The notes beneath the pieces were generated by a model. That model did not search any database. It was not told the DNA's origin and saw nothing but the letters and a program-made list of their open reading frames with translations. Both the position numbers and the translations under genes were made by a program. This document shows positions 1-10,037 of a stretch of 64,000 nt of DNA, piece after piece; positions within the stretch are counted from its first letter, which is position 1; every line of letters begins with the position of its first letter. Origin of the DNA: Chitinophaga agri (GTDB lineage: Bacteria; Bacteroidota; Bacteroidia; Chitinophagales; Chitinophagaceae); NCBI RefSeq assembly GCF_010093065.1, contig NZ_CP048113.1:6590001-6654000 (forward strand). Reading direction: 5' to 3'.

Positions 1-261
1 AGACACGCTTTCACAGATAAGGGAGGAGATGTGATCATTTCCCTGCAAAGCACGCACTCCAGCCAATATACATTGCTGATCGCTGATAATGGTGTGGGAC
101 TGCCGGATAATTTTAATGCTTATGCGGATACTTCGATGGGCCTGATGCTGATGACTGGTCTGAGCAGACAAATGAGAGGTGTCCTGGATATCCGGAACGA
201 TAACGGTGTTAGAGTGACACTTGAGTTTGTGAACGATGGCAGATTACCTGATCACAGTTAA
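1..261 (+). CDS. Sensor histidine kinase, C-terminal fragment (HATPase domain)
   Basis: Open from the first base of the window, so the N-terminal part lies upstream. The visible 86 residues begin with a stretch that fits the end of an N box (AFTDKGG), followed by the G1 box DNGVGLP and a late glycine/methionine loop (MGLMLMTGLSRQMRG) typical of HATPase_c domains of HisKA_2-type kinases. It closely resembles the C-terminus of the TPR kinase encoded at 2234-4549 in this window, which reads DNGKGLP, LGVNLMQGLAKQLGG at the same places, so a HisKA_2 family kinase is likely. It ends 11 bases before the response regulator gene at 273, which is probably its partner in a two-component pair. Confidence 0.85.
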   Translation, partial: RHAFTDKGGDVIISLQSTHSSQYTLLIADNGVGLPDNFNAYADTSMGLMLMTGLSRQMRGVLDIRNDNGVRVTLEFVNDGRLPDHS

Positions 262-272
262 CTTATACGAGA

Positions 273-2237
273 ATGACCATGAAAGAAAATATACTGATCG
301 TAGAGGATGAATTTATTGTAGGGAATGACCTCCGTCTGATGTTGACAAAAGCCGGTTACTCGATCTGCGGTATTGCCGCTTCTGTTGATGAAGCAAAGGC
401 CATTATCGAGAAAAGTAAACCCAGCTGGGTATTACTGGATATCTTTCTGCAGGATGGATCACTGGGTACCGACCTTGCCGGGTATCTCAGACAAAGAGGT
501 ATCGGCTTTATATACATCTCTGCCAATACGAACCAGCATATTCTTGAAATCGCCAGAGCCACCCGGCCATATGGTTTCCTCGTGAAACCCTTCCGGGAAA
601 AGGACCTGCTCATCATGCTCGATATCGCACGATATAAACATCAGAATAATCTGCAAATGGCTGTGCAAAGGGAGCAGCTGATGCGGAAACAACTGCAGCA
701 TATTATAGATGCTCCTTTTGAACTGGCCGACCGGATAGCCCGTATCCCCGGCGCATTAAACACTTTCGTGCCATTTGATTACTTCAATATCACGATCGCG
801 GGTAAAAGGCCGAATACGCTGGACGAATATAGTTTTCTCCGTTCCGGCTATGAAGAATATCAGCCACTCGAACAGACCGATTTAAGTAAGAGCCTGGGGC
901 TGGAAAGATCTTTGGTACTTCCTGCAAAGATTGAGCTGCTTGAAGAACTGCAGAGCGGGTTTCAGAATGAAGATGATTTCACCCACTGGATAGCCGACAA
1001 AGTATGGGAGAAAAAACTGAGTGCACATCTCAGGTTACATGCGAGACTAGCCATCGCAGTTACTTTGCCCGACGGTAGCGCAGCGGTTGTTTCATTTTTC
1101 AGCCGTGAGTCAGAGGCGTATACGGAAGAGCAATTGGCACTGCTGGTGAAAATGGAAAATACCATCTGTCAACTGTTGGCTCAGATCCAGCAGAAGCCGG
1201 ATACCGCCTTCTCCCGTGTAATGGCGAAGAAACGTGCCGAGAGAATTTCTCCAGGTAACGAAGCTCCTTTATTTGAAGGTATAATTGGTCGTAGTCCGGT
1301 TTTCCTGCACATATTACAAAGCATCAACATGGTGTCTGCTGCGCCCAGCTCCGTATTAATATTAGGCGAAAGCGGTACTGGTAAAGAACTGATTGCCCGT
1401 TGTATCCATAAGCAGTCTCCACGTAAGAACAAACCATTGGTGACGGTGAACTGTGCCGCATTGCCTTCGGAACTGATAGAATCGGAACTGTTCGGTCATG
1501 AAAGAGGCGCGTTTACCGGCGCTACGGATAAACGTGCCGGAAAATTTGAGCTGGCCGATGGTGGCACTATCTTCCTGGATGAAATAGGAGAACTGCCCAT
1601 AGAGTCACAGGTGAAGTTACTCCGCGTATTGCAGGAAAAGGAATTTGAAAGGGTAGGTGGTAGTAAGGTCATTAAGGTCGATGTGAGAGTGATTGCTGCT
1701 ACCAACAGAAACCTGGATAAAGAAGTAGCGGAGGGGCGTTTCCGGCTGGACCTGTACTATCGTCTGAATGTTTTCCCGGTGGAGTTGCCCCCGCTGAGAG
1801 AAAGAAAGGAAGATATTCCCCTGCTGGCACAGCATTTTGTGGATAAGCTGTCTGAGAAACTGGGACGTAGTGTAACTACGATCAGTCCGGAGGCGATGAA
1901 GCAGTTGCAGGTGTATGACTGGCCGGGTAATATCCGCGAAATGGAACACCTGATGGAAAGAAGTTTGCTGATGACCAGCGGCTCTGTGCTAAAGCAGATC
2001 ATATTACCCAGATCAACGGGAGAGAAACCCGTATTGCAGACTTCATCCATAGAAGGGAACAGGATCAAAACCATGGAAGAAATGGAGATCGATCATATAC
2101 TGCATGTACTGAAAGCCTGTAAAGGGAAGGTATGTGGTACCGGTGGGGCAGCGGAAATACTGGGATTGCCACCAAGTACATTAAATTCCAGGATCAGAAA
2201 ACTGGGCATCAAAAAAGATTTTCACATCAGGGACTAG
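273..2237 (+). CDS. Receiver-type sigma-54-dependent transcriptional activator
   Basis: Protein of 654 residues. An N-terminal receiver domain (about 5-120) carries the acidic pair E11-D12, phospho-acceptor D56, S83 and K105. A middle segment (about 130-330) has GAF-like length but no clear motif. The AAA+ sigma-54 interaction domain starts near residue 335 with Walker A GESGTGKE near 366 and the sigma-54 contact loop GAFTGA near 412. The C-terminus (about 610-654) is a Fis-type helix-turn-helix. It should activate sigma-54 promoters when phosphorylated. ATG at 273 and ATG at 279 are both possible starts. It sits directly after a histidine kinase gene and its stop overlaps by four bases the stop of the convergent kinase gene at 2234. 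Confidence 0.93.
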   Translation: MTMKENILIVEDEFIVGNDLRLMLTKAGYSICGIAASVDEAKAIIEKSKPSWVLLDIFLQDGSLGTDLAGYLRQRGIGFIYISANTNQHILEIARATRPYGFLVKPFREKDLLIMLDIARYKHQNNLQMAVQREQLMRKQLQHIIDAPFELADRIARIPGALNTFVPFDYFNITIAGKRPNTLDEYSFLRSGYEEYQPLEQTDLSKSLGLERSLVLPAKIELLEELQSGFQNEDDFTHWIADKVWEKKLSAHLRLHARLAIAVTLPDGSAAVVSFFSRESEAYTEEQLALLVKMENTICQLLAQIQQKPDTAFSRVMAKKRAERISPGNEAPLFEGIIGRSPVFLHILQSINMVSAAPSSVLILGESGTGKELIARCIHKQSPRKNKPLVTVNCAALPSELIESELFGHERGAFTGATDKRAGKFELADGGTIFLDEIGELPIESQVKLLRVLQEKEFERVGGSKVIKVDVRVIAATNRNLDKEVAEGRFRLDLYYRLNVFPVELPPLRERKEDIPLLAQHFVDKLSEKLGRSVTTISPEAMKQLQVYDWPGNIREMEHLMERSLLMTSGSVLKQIILPRSTGEKPVLQTSSIEGNRIKTMEEMEIDHILHVLKACKGKVCGTGGAAEILGLPPSTLNSRIRKLGIKKDFHIRD

Positions 2238-4549
2238 ATATTTACCTGGTATTCATTGGTAGTACCATTGTCCCGTGTTGATAACAGGTTGATCTTTTGC
2301 AGGAAGATATGCATATGCACCCCCTTGTCATTCCTCATTTCGAGTTTTCCACCAAGTTGTTTGGCCAGGCCCTGCATCAGGTTTACCCCCAATGATGTAC
2401 AGGTGTTGATATCAAAGTCATCGGGTAGTCCTTTGCCATTGTCCCGTACTGTCATCATCAGGGTATGATCATCCGATTGTTTCAGTGATATAAAGATCTT
2501 CGGTTCTTCCTGGTCAGTGAAGGCATATTTAATGGCGTTGGTGATCGCCTCATTCAATATCAGCCCCAGTGGTACTGCCTGCGATACGTCCAGTACGGTC
2601 CTGTCAACATCTGGCAGGAATGCGATCCTTCCCCTGGTATCAAAACTGTCCTGCAGATATAACACCAGTTCGTAAATGTAATCACGCATATCGATTCCTG
2701 AAAGATTAGTGCCCTGATAGAGTTTCTGATGAATGAGTGAAATAGAGTTCATTCTATGCTGACTTTCTTTTATCACACTAAGTGCTACATTGTCTTCCAG
2801 GTATACAGACTGTGAGTTAAGCAGACTAATAACGATTTGCAGATTGTTTTTTACCCTGTGGTGGATTTCCTTGAGCAGCCATTCACGTTCGTTGACCAGC
2901 TGTTTGAGGGATTCGTTTTGCAGGTTGATGGCTGTTTGTTTTTCCTCCAGCTGTTTATTCGCCTGTTGCTTCAGCCGGTATCTGCTATATCCCACAGCCA
3001 GTAACAGTATGACGAGGATGAGAGCGGCTATTAACAGGCTACGGGAGATCGCTTCACTACGCAGGGTTCTTTGCTGGAGCTCATTCTTTTGTTGCAGAGA
3101 TTGTATATCTTTCGCTTTATTAGCAATATCCAGGTCTTTTTTCTCCGTCTGAAACTGCAACTCCATTTGTGCAATCTGTTTATCATGGTTCCTGTCACCT
3201 ATTGAGTCGAAGAGTCTTTTATATCGCTGATAATGCTGTATGGCCTGTACATAATTACCGTTGGCAGAATCGGCGAGGAACAGATAGCGTTGTATCGCCC
3301 CGAGTTTTCTTAGGTCAGTCGTTTGCTTGCTTAGTTCGTTCAGCCAGGCAACGTGCGGTGCTATTCCAGGAAGATCATGTTTGGCCAGAAACAGGTTAAT
3401 GGCGGCATACTGGAAGTTAAGAATGTAAGGCTCCGTTGAGTGCGTGTTTCTTACATTCGGCAGCAAACGATTGTAATAATATGCTGATTCGTCATATTCT
3501 TTCAGGGAGGTATAGGCTTCCATCATCGTAGTGACAATATGAATGTAGATGGCGGTGTCTTTTACCGGATAGGTGTCCAGTGCGCTTTTGATGATCCTGA
3601 TCGCTTTGCGTTCCTGCTGCATCCTGATGTTTGACCAGGCGATGTTACTGCTTAAGACCAAAATAGCACTTGTATCATGGTTTCTTTTTGCGATCTGCAA
3701 TGACTTTTCATAACTTGATACTGATTCAGGCAGTTTATTGAGGGAGTTGTAAATATAACCCAGTCTGTTGTACAACGCCATGGCGGTACCCGTACTATCC
3801 TTCGCCTGTTCGGCAAGTCTGACAGCCTGGAGCTGGTAATTGAGCCCTTCTTTCAGTTGCCCGACCTGCACTGACATCTGTCCAAGCAGGCTTAATATAT
3901 CCTGGATATCTGTTTTATGATGTGCATGATAAATGTCCAGCGCGTCTTTCAGTAATGTCAGGGCTAAGGGGTATTCCGCCTGAAGTCCATATAGGTCTCC
4001 CATGAATTTTAGCGCATCGGCCAGTTGAATGGTATTGGGAGCAGTTACCTTTAGTATGTCTACAGCATTCTTATATAATCGTACTTTTTCCGCGATGTCG
4101 CTATCGTTGTCGATGGTGTAGTATTGGGACATTTCCATCCAGGCAGCCGCAGCTTCCCGAGAGGCAACGGTGGTGTTTTTAAAGAAGGTAAGTGCTTTCT
4201 CTGCGAAGGTTTTTCCTGTCTTCCGGTCTCCTTTTTCCCGGTATATCTGTGCCATTAATGCATAGGCGCCACCTTCTCCCCGGGTAAAACCTGTTTTGTT
4301 TGAAAGGTCAAGCGCCTGCCGGCAATATGCCAGGGCTTTATGCATGTCCCCTGTTTCCTCTCCCGGCTTATTGACATAATAGCTGCCGGTTTCCAGTAAA
4401 CGTATCACCCGGGCGCTATCTGCTTTCGTATCTCCCAGTTGCCGGAGTAATTCTTTCTCTTTATTATCGGCTTGTTGTTGTGTATATCCGGTCATCGTGC
4501 ATAGCACCAGCATAATAACAGCATAATATCTTGGCAGTATTCCAGGCAT
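2234..4549 (-). CDS. TPR-containing sensor histidine kinase (HisKA_2 type)
   Basis: About 771 residues. The start at 4549 is preferred because it begins a good signal peptide (hydrophobic run then GYTQQQ); an ATG at 4591 would add 14 residues. A long helical N-terminal region with tetratricopeptide-like repeats is followed by one membrane segment (residues near 520-545, LLIAALILVILLLAVGYSRY), a coiled coil, and a HisKA_2 dimerisation/phospho-acceptor box KEIHHRVKNNLQ, then an HATPase domain with NEAITNAIKYAF and DNGKGLP. The TPR region would be periplasmic and the kinase cytoplasmic. This layout is very common in Bacteroidota. It is convergent with the sigma-54 activator gene and may signal to that or to an unlinked regulator. 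Confidence 0.9.
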   Translation of the reverse strand: MPGILPRYYAVIMLVLCTMTGYTQQQADNKEKELLRQLGDTKADSARVIRLLETGSYYVNKPGEETGDMHKALAYCRQALDLSNKTGFTRGEGGAYALMAQIYREKGDRKTGKTFAEKALTFFKNTTVASREAAAAWMEMSQYYTIDNDSDIAEKVRLYKNAVDILKVTAPNTIQLADALKFMGDLYGLQAEYPLALTLLKDALDIYHAHHKTDIQDILSLLGQMSVQVGQLKEGLNYQLQAVRLAEQAKDSTGTAMALYNRLGYIYNSLNKLPESVSSYEKSLQIAKRNHDTSAILVLSSNIAWSNIRMQQERKAIRIIKSALDTYPVKDTAIYIHIVTTMMEAYTSLKEYDESAYYYNRLLPNVRNTHSTEPYILNFQYAAINLFLAKHDLPGIAPHVAWLNELSKQTTDLRKLGAIQRYLFLADSANGNYVQAIQHYQRYKRLFDSIGDRNHDKQIAQMELQFQTEKKDLDIANKAKDIQSLQQKNELQQRTLRSEAISRSLLIAALILVILLLAVGYSRYRLKQQANKQLEEKQTAINLQNESLKQLVNEREWLLKEIHHRVKNNLQIVISLLNSQSVYLEDNVALSVIKESQHRMNSISLIHQKLYQGTNLSGIDMRDYIYELVLYLQDSFDTRGRIAFLPDVDRTVLDVSQAVPLGLILNEAITNAIKYAFTDQEEPKIFISLKQSDDHTLMMTVRDNGKGLPDDFDINTCTSLGVNLMQGLAKQLGGKLEMRNDKGVHMHIFLQKINLLSTRDNGTTNEYQVNI

Positions 4550-4700
4550 GAATATGACATTGTGTAGGAAGATAATGGTAGTCGCCAGCAAACTTAGTCA
4601 AAATCATGAAAGAATACGTAAGAAAACAGCTATCCAATGGTAGGGGACGGGATGCTAAACCGTAATAGCCACAATGATTACCATAAATAAGACAATAATG

Positions 4701-4724
4701 GCCATCCGCCAGAAGACGGATGGC
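4701..4724 (-). terminator. Probable terminator of the alcohol dehydrogenase operon
   Basis: A perfect 8-bp stem (GCCATCCG/CGGATGGC) with an 8-base loop lies 15 bases after the stop of the minus-strand alcohol dehydrogenase gene. Read on the minus strand it is followed by a T-rich run (CATTATTGTCTTATTTATGG), which is moderate rather than classic. Confidence 0.6.
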
Positions 4725-4739
4725 ATTGCGCACTCACTC

Positions 4740-5756
4740 TTATAGATCTACATCTAAAACAACACGGTATGTCGCTTTACCAGACTCCAGGTGTTCAATG
4801 GCTTCATTGATCCGGCTCATCGGAAAATGTTCTACCATTGCACGTACATTGTGTCTTGCAGCAAAGCGAAGCATCTTATCAAAAGCGCTCCTGGAGCCCG
4901 CAGGAGACGCAGATATAGCTGTCTGCGGGACAAGTAATGATAATACAGATACAGGAATGGATTCAAATGGAATACCTACGAAGTGCAGGCGTCCTTTCGG
5001 AGACAGCATGGCAATGATCTTATCCCATTCCAGTGTCACTCCCACCGTAACGATGATCAGGTCAAAATGACCTTTCAGGCTTTCCCACTCTTCAGTATTC
5101 CTGCTGGATACTATATGGTCAGCGCCCAGCTTCTTTGCTTCGTCATATTTTGCCGGAGAAGAAGAAAACGCTGTTACTTCCGCACCCCATGCATGAGCGA
5201 ATTGTACGGCCAGGTGCCCTAATCCGCCTACACCGATCACGGCCACTTTATCTGTCGCCTTTACACCATATTCAAGTAACGGATAAAACACCGTGATACC
5301 AGCACAGAACAATGGACCCGCATCCGCTGCATTCAGTCCTTCCGGCACGGGTATTACCCACAACCAATGCGCCTTGATACGATTCGCAAATCCGCCGTGG
5401 CTACCCAGTATCGTTGCTTTTAATCTTGTGCATAAATGGGCATCGCCATTCAGACAAGGATCACAGTGTCCGCAGCTTTCCTTGTTCCAGCCTATACCGA
5501 CTGTCTGTCCGATAGATAGTCCCTTGGTTTTAGCCACATCACCCAGTGCCACGATCCTGCCGGTGATCTCATGACCTGCTACCAATGGATAGGGTAAACC
5601 AAATCCTCCCTGGAGCGCAGTAATGTCTGTATGACACAAACCGCAGTTCTCTATAACTATTTCTACTTCTTCCGCTGAAACGGGTGATAATTCGTAGGTA
5701 AACGGTTGTAGTTTACCATGTGGCTCCATTTGAGCCCACGCCTGAACAGTTGCCAT
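4740..5756 (-). CDS. Zinc-dependent alcohol dehydrogenase (MDR family)
   Basis: 338 residues, normal length for the medium-chain dehydrogenase superfamily. Catalytic zinc ligands C41, H62-E63 and C151 are visible, the structural zinc lobe cysteines are C95, C98, C101 and C109, and the Rossmann motif GVGGLG is at about 175-180. The sequence is of the YahK/AdhA/cinnamyl-alcohol-dehydrogenase type, NAD(P)H-linked aldehyde/alcohol interconversion; the exact substrate cannot be told. It is the last gene of a minus-strand run (short-chain dehydrogenase, DinB-like, alcohol dehydrogenase) with gaps of 12 and 27 bases, so probably one transcript driven from the divergent region 7140-7419. Confidence 0.92.
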   Translation of the reverse strand: MATVQAWAQMEPHGKLQPFTYELSPVSAEEVEIVIENCGLCHTDITALQGGFGLPYPLVAGHEITGRIVALGDVAKTKGLSIGQTVGIGWNKESCGHCDPCLNGDAHLCTRLKATILGSHGGFANRIKAHWLWVIPVPEGLNAADAGPLFCAGITVFYPLLEYGVKATDKVAVIGVGGLGHLAVQFAHAWGAEVTAFSSSPAKYDEAKKLGADHIVSSRNTEEWESLKGHFDLIIVTVGVTLEWDKIIAMLSPKGRLHFVGIPFESIPVSVLSLLVPQTAISASPAGSRSAFDKMLRFAARHNVRAMVEHFPMSRINEAIEHLESGKATYRVVLDVDL

Positions 5757-5783
5757 ATGTTGATGTTATTATAAATAGATGTT

Positions 5784-6284
5784 TTATTCTGCAATGGGAA
5801 GTCCCATTTTAATCCAGTCTTCTCTTACCGGTCCATATAATTCAGGTACTGGCAGGTTAAGTATGCGCATGATGATGCCCATCTGACTTCGATGATGAAT
5901 TTCATGTTGTACGAGCAGGGATAATACATCTCCTCTCTTCCAGTTTTTGCCAAATAGCAATACTGTGTTATCCAGCATGTCATCGTGCCAGCGTTCGTTT
6001 ACGGCAGTTGTCATGCGTAGATGATAGTCTTTATACAGCTCGGTAATGTGTGACAATGCTGCTGGTGTAGTTTGTCCGGCCAGCTCGTTTGTATCAAATA
6101 ATCCGGTCTGAAAGCCGATGTCTCCTATCACCTGGGGAATATGAAAGGCCAGTCGCTCCAGCGTGCGTACATTGTCATGTACTCTTATGCTTTTTGTTTC
6201 GTCTGTCAGTAGTGAAAATACGCTGAGTGTCTTATGTACTTCGAACTGCCAGTCTTCGATGAATACGTTTATGCTGTAATACAT
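5784..6284 (-). CDS. DinB-family protein
   Basis: 166 residues, a four-helix-bundle protein of the DinB/YfiT superfamily. The three histidines expected to hold a divalent metal are present: H48 in the second helix and H127 plus H130/H131 in the sequence HEIHHRSQ. Some members are thiol-dependent S-transferases or hydrolases, most are uncharacterised, and the name DinB here does not mean DNA polymerase IV. It lies between two oxidoreductase genes in one apparent operon, which would suit a role in detoxification, but that is inference. Confidence 0.85.
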   Translation of the reverse strand: MYYSINVFIEDWQFEVHKTLSVFSLLTDETKSIRVHDNVRTLERLAFHIPQVIGDIGFQTGLFDTNELAGQTTPAALSHITELYKDYHLRMTTAVNERWHDDMLDNTVLLFGKNWKRGDVLSLLVQHEIHHRSQMGIIMRILNLPVPELYGPVREDWIKMGLPIAE

Positions 6285-6296
6285 GTCCTGGTATGT

Positions 6297-7139
6297 TTAT
6301 TTTCTGTGATCAGTACTGAATGATACTTCCTGCCAGCGTGCAGATTCTTCCAGCATTTTTGCCGCGTTGTTTTTGAGCATTTCCACCGCATCAGTACCCA
6401 CCGGAAGGTGTAGTGGCGGTTGTGCGGTGTGTGCTATCTGAATAACTACCTGGGCCAGTTTTACCGGATCGCCGGGTTGCTGTCCGTGGAACTGCTCCGG
6501 TACATGCCTGACCTGTCCAACGGTTTCATCATAGTCCGCTATCTTATTAGCGCTTTCCTGATAGGAAGCTTTGCCAAGAAAGTCGGTGCTGAATAGTCCG
6601 GGAGCTAACGCTGTTACATGTATACCTAATGGTGCTACTTCCTGGGCAAGGCCTTTTGAAATGCCTTCCACGGCAAATTTTGTGGAGCCATATATGCCCC
6701 ATCCGATAATCGCATCATATCCGAACAGGGATGAGATGTTAATAATGTGACCTGATCTGCGTTGACGCATAGCAGGCAAAACGGCGCGTGTCACATTCAG
6801 CAGACCAAATACATTGGTATCATACTGTTTTCTGACTTCTACATCTGACGCTTCTTCAACTCCCGCCAATAAGCCGTAGCCGGCATTGTTGATGAGTACA
6901 TCAATCTGTCCAAATTTGCCAAGTGCTTCCGCTACGGCAGCTTTTACCTGTGCTTCATTTGTAACGTCCATTGTTACTACTGCCAGTGTATCAGGGTGTC
7001 CTAACGCTGTAACCAGTTCTGCAGCGCCTGAACGTACGGTTGCAATGACCTTGTCACCTGCTGCCAGTGCAGCTTTTGTTATTTCCAGACCGAAGCCTTT
7101 AGAGGCGCCGGTGATCATTAATGTTTTCTGTGATGCCAT
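6297..7139 (-). CDS. Short-chain dehydrogenase/reductase
   Basis: 280 residues from the ATG at 7139; a start 15 codons upstream (7184) would add a leader not seen in the family. Classical SDR with cofactor loop TGASKGFG (10-17), NNAG (84-87) and catalytic S137, Y150, K154 (Y-G-S-T-K). Probably NADP(H)-dependent, as expected from the basic-residue environment of the loop, but this is not proven. It is the first gene of the minus-strand run and is divergent from an AraC-type regulator, a frequent arrangement for regulator-controlled oxidoreductases. Confidence 0.9.
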   Translation of the reverse strand: MASQKTLMITGASKGFGLEITKAALAAGDKVIATVRSGAAELVTALGHPDTLAVVTMDVTNEAQVKAAVAEALGKFGQIDVLINNAGYGLLAGVEEASDVEVRKQYDTNVFGLLNVTRAVLPAMRQRRSGHIINISSLFGYDAIIGWGIYGSTKFAVEGISKGLAQEVAPLGIHVTALAPGLFSTDFLGKASYQESANKIADYDETVGQVRHVPEQFHGQQPGDPVKLAQVVIQIAHTAQPPLHLPVGTDAVEMLKNNAAKMLEESARWQEVSFSTDHRK

Positions 7140-7419
7140 GGAGATAATGATTTGAGATAGATGAAGATTCAATACCAGTATCAAAATTAACAGCAGTGTA
7201 TAACCGGGTCAATGTACAGATAGGCGCGAAAAAGGTATGTATCGCTACAGCTATAAAGAAAGAGCGCGTATCAGCGACGAAAAACAGTGTTATCAGCGAA
7301 ATATCACTGATCTGGAAAATGGAATTGAATGTAAGTTGTTGATAGCCAATGTTTGGTCCTCCTGGCATATTATTCGGAACCCTGAGGTACAGGTATGGGT
7401 ATATAAAAATTCAGGAATC

Positions 7420-8298
7420 ATGAACAGGAGACAAACATTTGCGACCGATCTGACGATTGACCTCGCCATCGATAAATACCAGCTGAAGGATTTTTCATTT
7501 GCTGTCGATGAAATAGGGGGGGAGGAGCATCAGCACTTTGACAGAACTGCTCATAGTAACAATTACAAGGTGATACTGCTTACGCAGGGCGCTTGCTATT
7601 GTGATATAGGATCGGACAGTCTGAAGATAGACACGGGGCATATTGCCGTGATCAGGCCCGGGCAGTTCTGCCGTGTTGTACCTGACGAGATGACCAGCGG
7701 TTTTGTTTTATCATTTAGTTATGACTTCCTGCAACTGGCAGCGGGAGCACCTGGTATTATACTCCCTCATCTGCATCCCGGTTTTAATGAACATTACACG
7801 ATACCTGTTACGCCTGCGGCATTATTGCCTATAGCTGAGATAGCGTTGCAGATATGGGAGGAATATCACTCCTGTTCTGATTTAAGAGATGAGATGATCA
7901 GAAGTCTGTTCCGGATCTTTATTCTCTATGTGAGCCGCCTCAATACAGATAGTAATGATATCAATTACGGCAAGTGTTCTCCATTGGTAAGACGTTTTTT
8001 TAGTTTGCTGGAGCACTCATTTACGACCATGAAAATGCCGGCTGATTATGCAGATATGCTCGCTGTTACACCAGCTTATCTGAATGAACTGGTGAAGCGA
8101 AGTTGCGGGTTCACAACCAGCTACTGTATACAACAACGCATTGTAACAGAAGCAAAACGGCTGATCATGTATACGGAGCTTAGTTTGAAGGAAATTGCTT
8201 ACCGGATAGGGTTCGAAGATGCGTCTCACTTCAGTAAGTTCTTTAAGAAGTTCACCGGTAAGCGGTATTCAGATTTCCGGCGGCAGGTAGCCGCTTAA
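7420..8298 (+). CDS. AraC-family transcriptional regulator
   Basis: 292 residues from the ATG at 7420, preceded by GGAATC. A longer in-frame reading to 7237 exists but its extra 61 residues do not look like a protein domain. The N-terminal half is a cupin-like sensing domain (NYKVILLTQGACYCDI, then IRPGQF). The C-terminal 100 residues contain the two helix-turn-helix motifs of the family, including SLKEIAYRIGFEDASHFSKFFK. It probably controls the divergent dehydrogenase operon and the two genes that follow, which are separated by 50 and 27 bases. Confidence 0.9.
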   Translation: MNRRQTFATDLTIDLAIDKYQLKDFSFAVDEIGGEEHQHFDRTAHSNNYKVILLTQGACYCDIGSDSLKIDTGHIAVIRPGQFCRVVPDEMTSGFVLSFSYDFLQLAAGAPGIILPHLHPGFNEHYTIPVTPAALLPIAEIALQIWEEYHSCSDLRDEMIRSLFRIFILYVSRLNTDSNDINYGKCSPLVRRFFSLLEHSFTTMKMPADYADMLAVTPAYLNELVKRSCGFTTSYCIQQRIVTEAKRLIMYTELSLKEIAYRIGFEDASHFSKFFKKFTGKRYSDFRRQVAA

Positions 8299-8348
8299 AA
8301 GGCATCAATAGTTAAACATCTATATATCCTACTCAACAATTATTTTTT

Positions 8349-9080
8349 ATGAAAAATACAAATGAATTACTACAGCTGGTGCTGGATGCCCACGGCGGTA
8401 TAGCTAAATGGCAGTCTTTACAGCAGATAAAAGCACATGTACGCATAGGTGGTCTGACCTGGACTATTAAAGGGCATGAAGGTGTGCTGAACGATATTCA
8501 TTTTTCCGGTAAGCTGCATGAACAGCAGGCCAGCTGGGAATCGATCTTCTCACCTGGATGGCGTTCTGCATTTACAGCAGACCGGGTGGCCCTGCTGGAT
8601 GCTGCGGGTAAGCTGGTAGAAGAGCTGAATGACCCGCGCGCTTCTTTTGCAGGTCATACCATAGAGACGCCTTGGAGCAGACTACAGTTGATCTATTTCT
8701 GTAGTTATGCGACATGGAATTATCTGACCACACCATTTAACCTGACGTTACCCGGTTATCAGTTAACGGAGATAGAACCCTGGCAGCAGGATGGCGAAAC
8801 ATGGCGCAGGCTGGAGGTCATATTCCCCGATCATATAGCTACCCATAGCAAACGCCAGCTGTTTTACTTTGATGCCAAGGGACAGCTTAAAAGGCACGAT
8901 TACTGGCCGGAAGTGTTAGGGGGTTCTTCTGCTACGCAGATCATTAATGGGTACAGGGATTTTGCCGGTATCAAGACTGGAACTGAAAGAAAGATCTATA
9001 TACTGAATGATGCTGACAACAGCTATCAGTTGGAACCTGTCTTAGTGTCCATTGACGTACTTGATATTCAGTTTTCCTAA
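8349..9080 (+). CDS. Hypothetical protein, possible LolA-like fold
   Basis: 243 residues, without signal peptide or membrane segment. The opening (NELLQLVLDAHGGIAKWQSLQQIKA) resembles the start of many Bacteroidota proteins distantly related to outer-membrane-lipoprotein-sorting folds, where a substrate is described by alternating strands (here FDAKGQLKRHDYWPEV and similar). I do not recognise a catalytic motif. It lies between an AraC regulator and an alpha/beta hydrolase, apparently in one transcript. Confidence 0.75.
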   Translation: MKNTNELLQLVLDAHGGIAKWQSLQQIKAHVRIGGLTWTIKGHEGVLNDIHFSGKLHEQQASWESIFSPGWRSAFTADRVALLDAAGKLVEELNDPRASFAGHTIETPWSRLQLIYFCSYATWNYLTTPFNLTLPGYQLTEIEPWQQDGETWRRLEVIFPDHIATHSKRQLFYFDAKGQLKRHDYWPEVLGGSSATQIINGYRDFAGIKTGTERKIYILNDADNSYQLEPVLVSIDVLDIQFS

Positions 9081-9107
9081 GCATTTAACCATAAATACGC
9101 ACATCAT

Positions 9108-9950
9108 ATGAGTATAGTAGTTAATTATCACGCGACTGCTCCCACCCAATATATTGACGTAGATGGAATCCGTTATGCCTATCGCGTACTGGGTGAACCA
9201 TCGGCCATCCCACTGATCTGTTTTCAGCATTTTACCGGAACGCTGGATAACTGGGACCCCATTATTACCAATGGTCTTGCTGCAAACCGACAGGTCATTA
9301 TTTTTGACAATAAAGGTGTTGGCAATTCAACAGGTACTACGCCCGATAGTGTTGCTGCTATGACAGCCGATGCGATTGAATTTATAGCGGCATTAGGTAT
9401 AAAGAAATTTGATATACTGGGCTTCTCTCTTGGTGGGTTCATTGCCCAATATATGGCACATATCCGTCCTGATCTGATCAGAAAGATCATTATCGTCGGG
9501 GCAGCACCGCAGGGCGTAAAAGTGCTGCATACATTCCCGGAACTGATTGCAAAAGCCATGCAGCTGACGCCACCTGAAAGATTTCTGTTTATTTTCTTCA
9601 CGGCATCAGAGGCCAGCCGATCCAAAGGCAGAGCAACGCTGGGCCGTTTGTATGAAAGACAGGCGGACCGCGATGAGGAGACGGTATTACCCGCTGTTCA
9701 GGCACAGATGACAGCGATTACCAACTGGGGAAAGGCGCCAGCAGATATTGAGCTGTCTAAGATCACACATCCGGTGATGATCATACAGGGCAGTAATGAT
9801 GAGATGATGGACAGCCATACGTCCTATGAACTGTTTCAGCAACTGCCTGACGCAGTACTGTCGTTCTATCCCGATGCGGCGCATGGGTCATTTTATCAGT
9901 ATCCTGAACTGTTTGTTAATCAGGCGGAATACTTCCTGAGCCAATACTAA
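9108..9950 (+). CDS. Alpha/beta hydrolase
   Basis: 280 residues with the nucleophile elbow GFSLGG (S107), acid D231 in GSNDEMM and H259 in AAHGSF, a complete Ser-Asp-His triad. The oxyanion region reads FQHFTG in place of the usual HG. It belongs to the broad esterase/peroxidase/proline-iminopeptidase-like group, substrate unknown. Last gene of the AraC-led run; a strong terminator follows within 20 bases. Confidence 0.9.
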   Translation: MSIVVNYHATAPTQYIDVDGIRYAYRVLGEPSAIPLICFQHFTGTLDNWDPIITNGLAANRQVIIFDNKGVGNSTGTTPDSVAAMTADAIEFIAALGIKKFDILGFSLGGFIAQYMAHIRPDLIRKIIIVGAAPQGVKVLHTFPELIAKAMQLTPPERFLFIFFTASEASRSKGRATLGRLYERQADRDEETVLPAVQAQMTAITNWGKAPADIELSKITHPVMIIQGSNDEMMDSHTSYELFQQLPDAVLSFYPDAAHGSFYQYPELFVNQAEYFLSQY

Positions 9951-9970
9951 TTTCGCTTTTTACTTAATAA

Positions 9971-10008
9971 AATAGCTGCCCACTAAATGGAGGGTAGCTA
10001 TTTTTTTT
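9971..10008 (+). terminator. Rho-independent terminator after the hydrolase gene
   Basis: An 11-bp stem (AATAGCTGCCC with GGGTAGCTATT, one G-T pair) with a 10-base loop is followed by eight T residues. Confidence 0.9.
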
Positions 10009-10037
10009 GTATGACTGATTTTCTCCCGGATGTTTTT

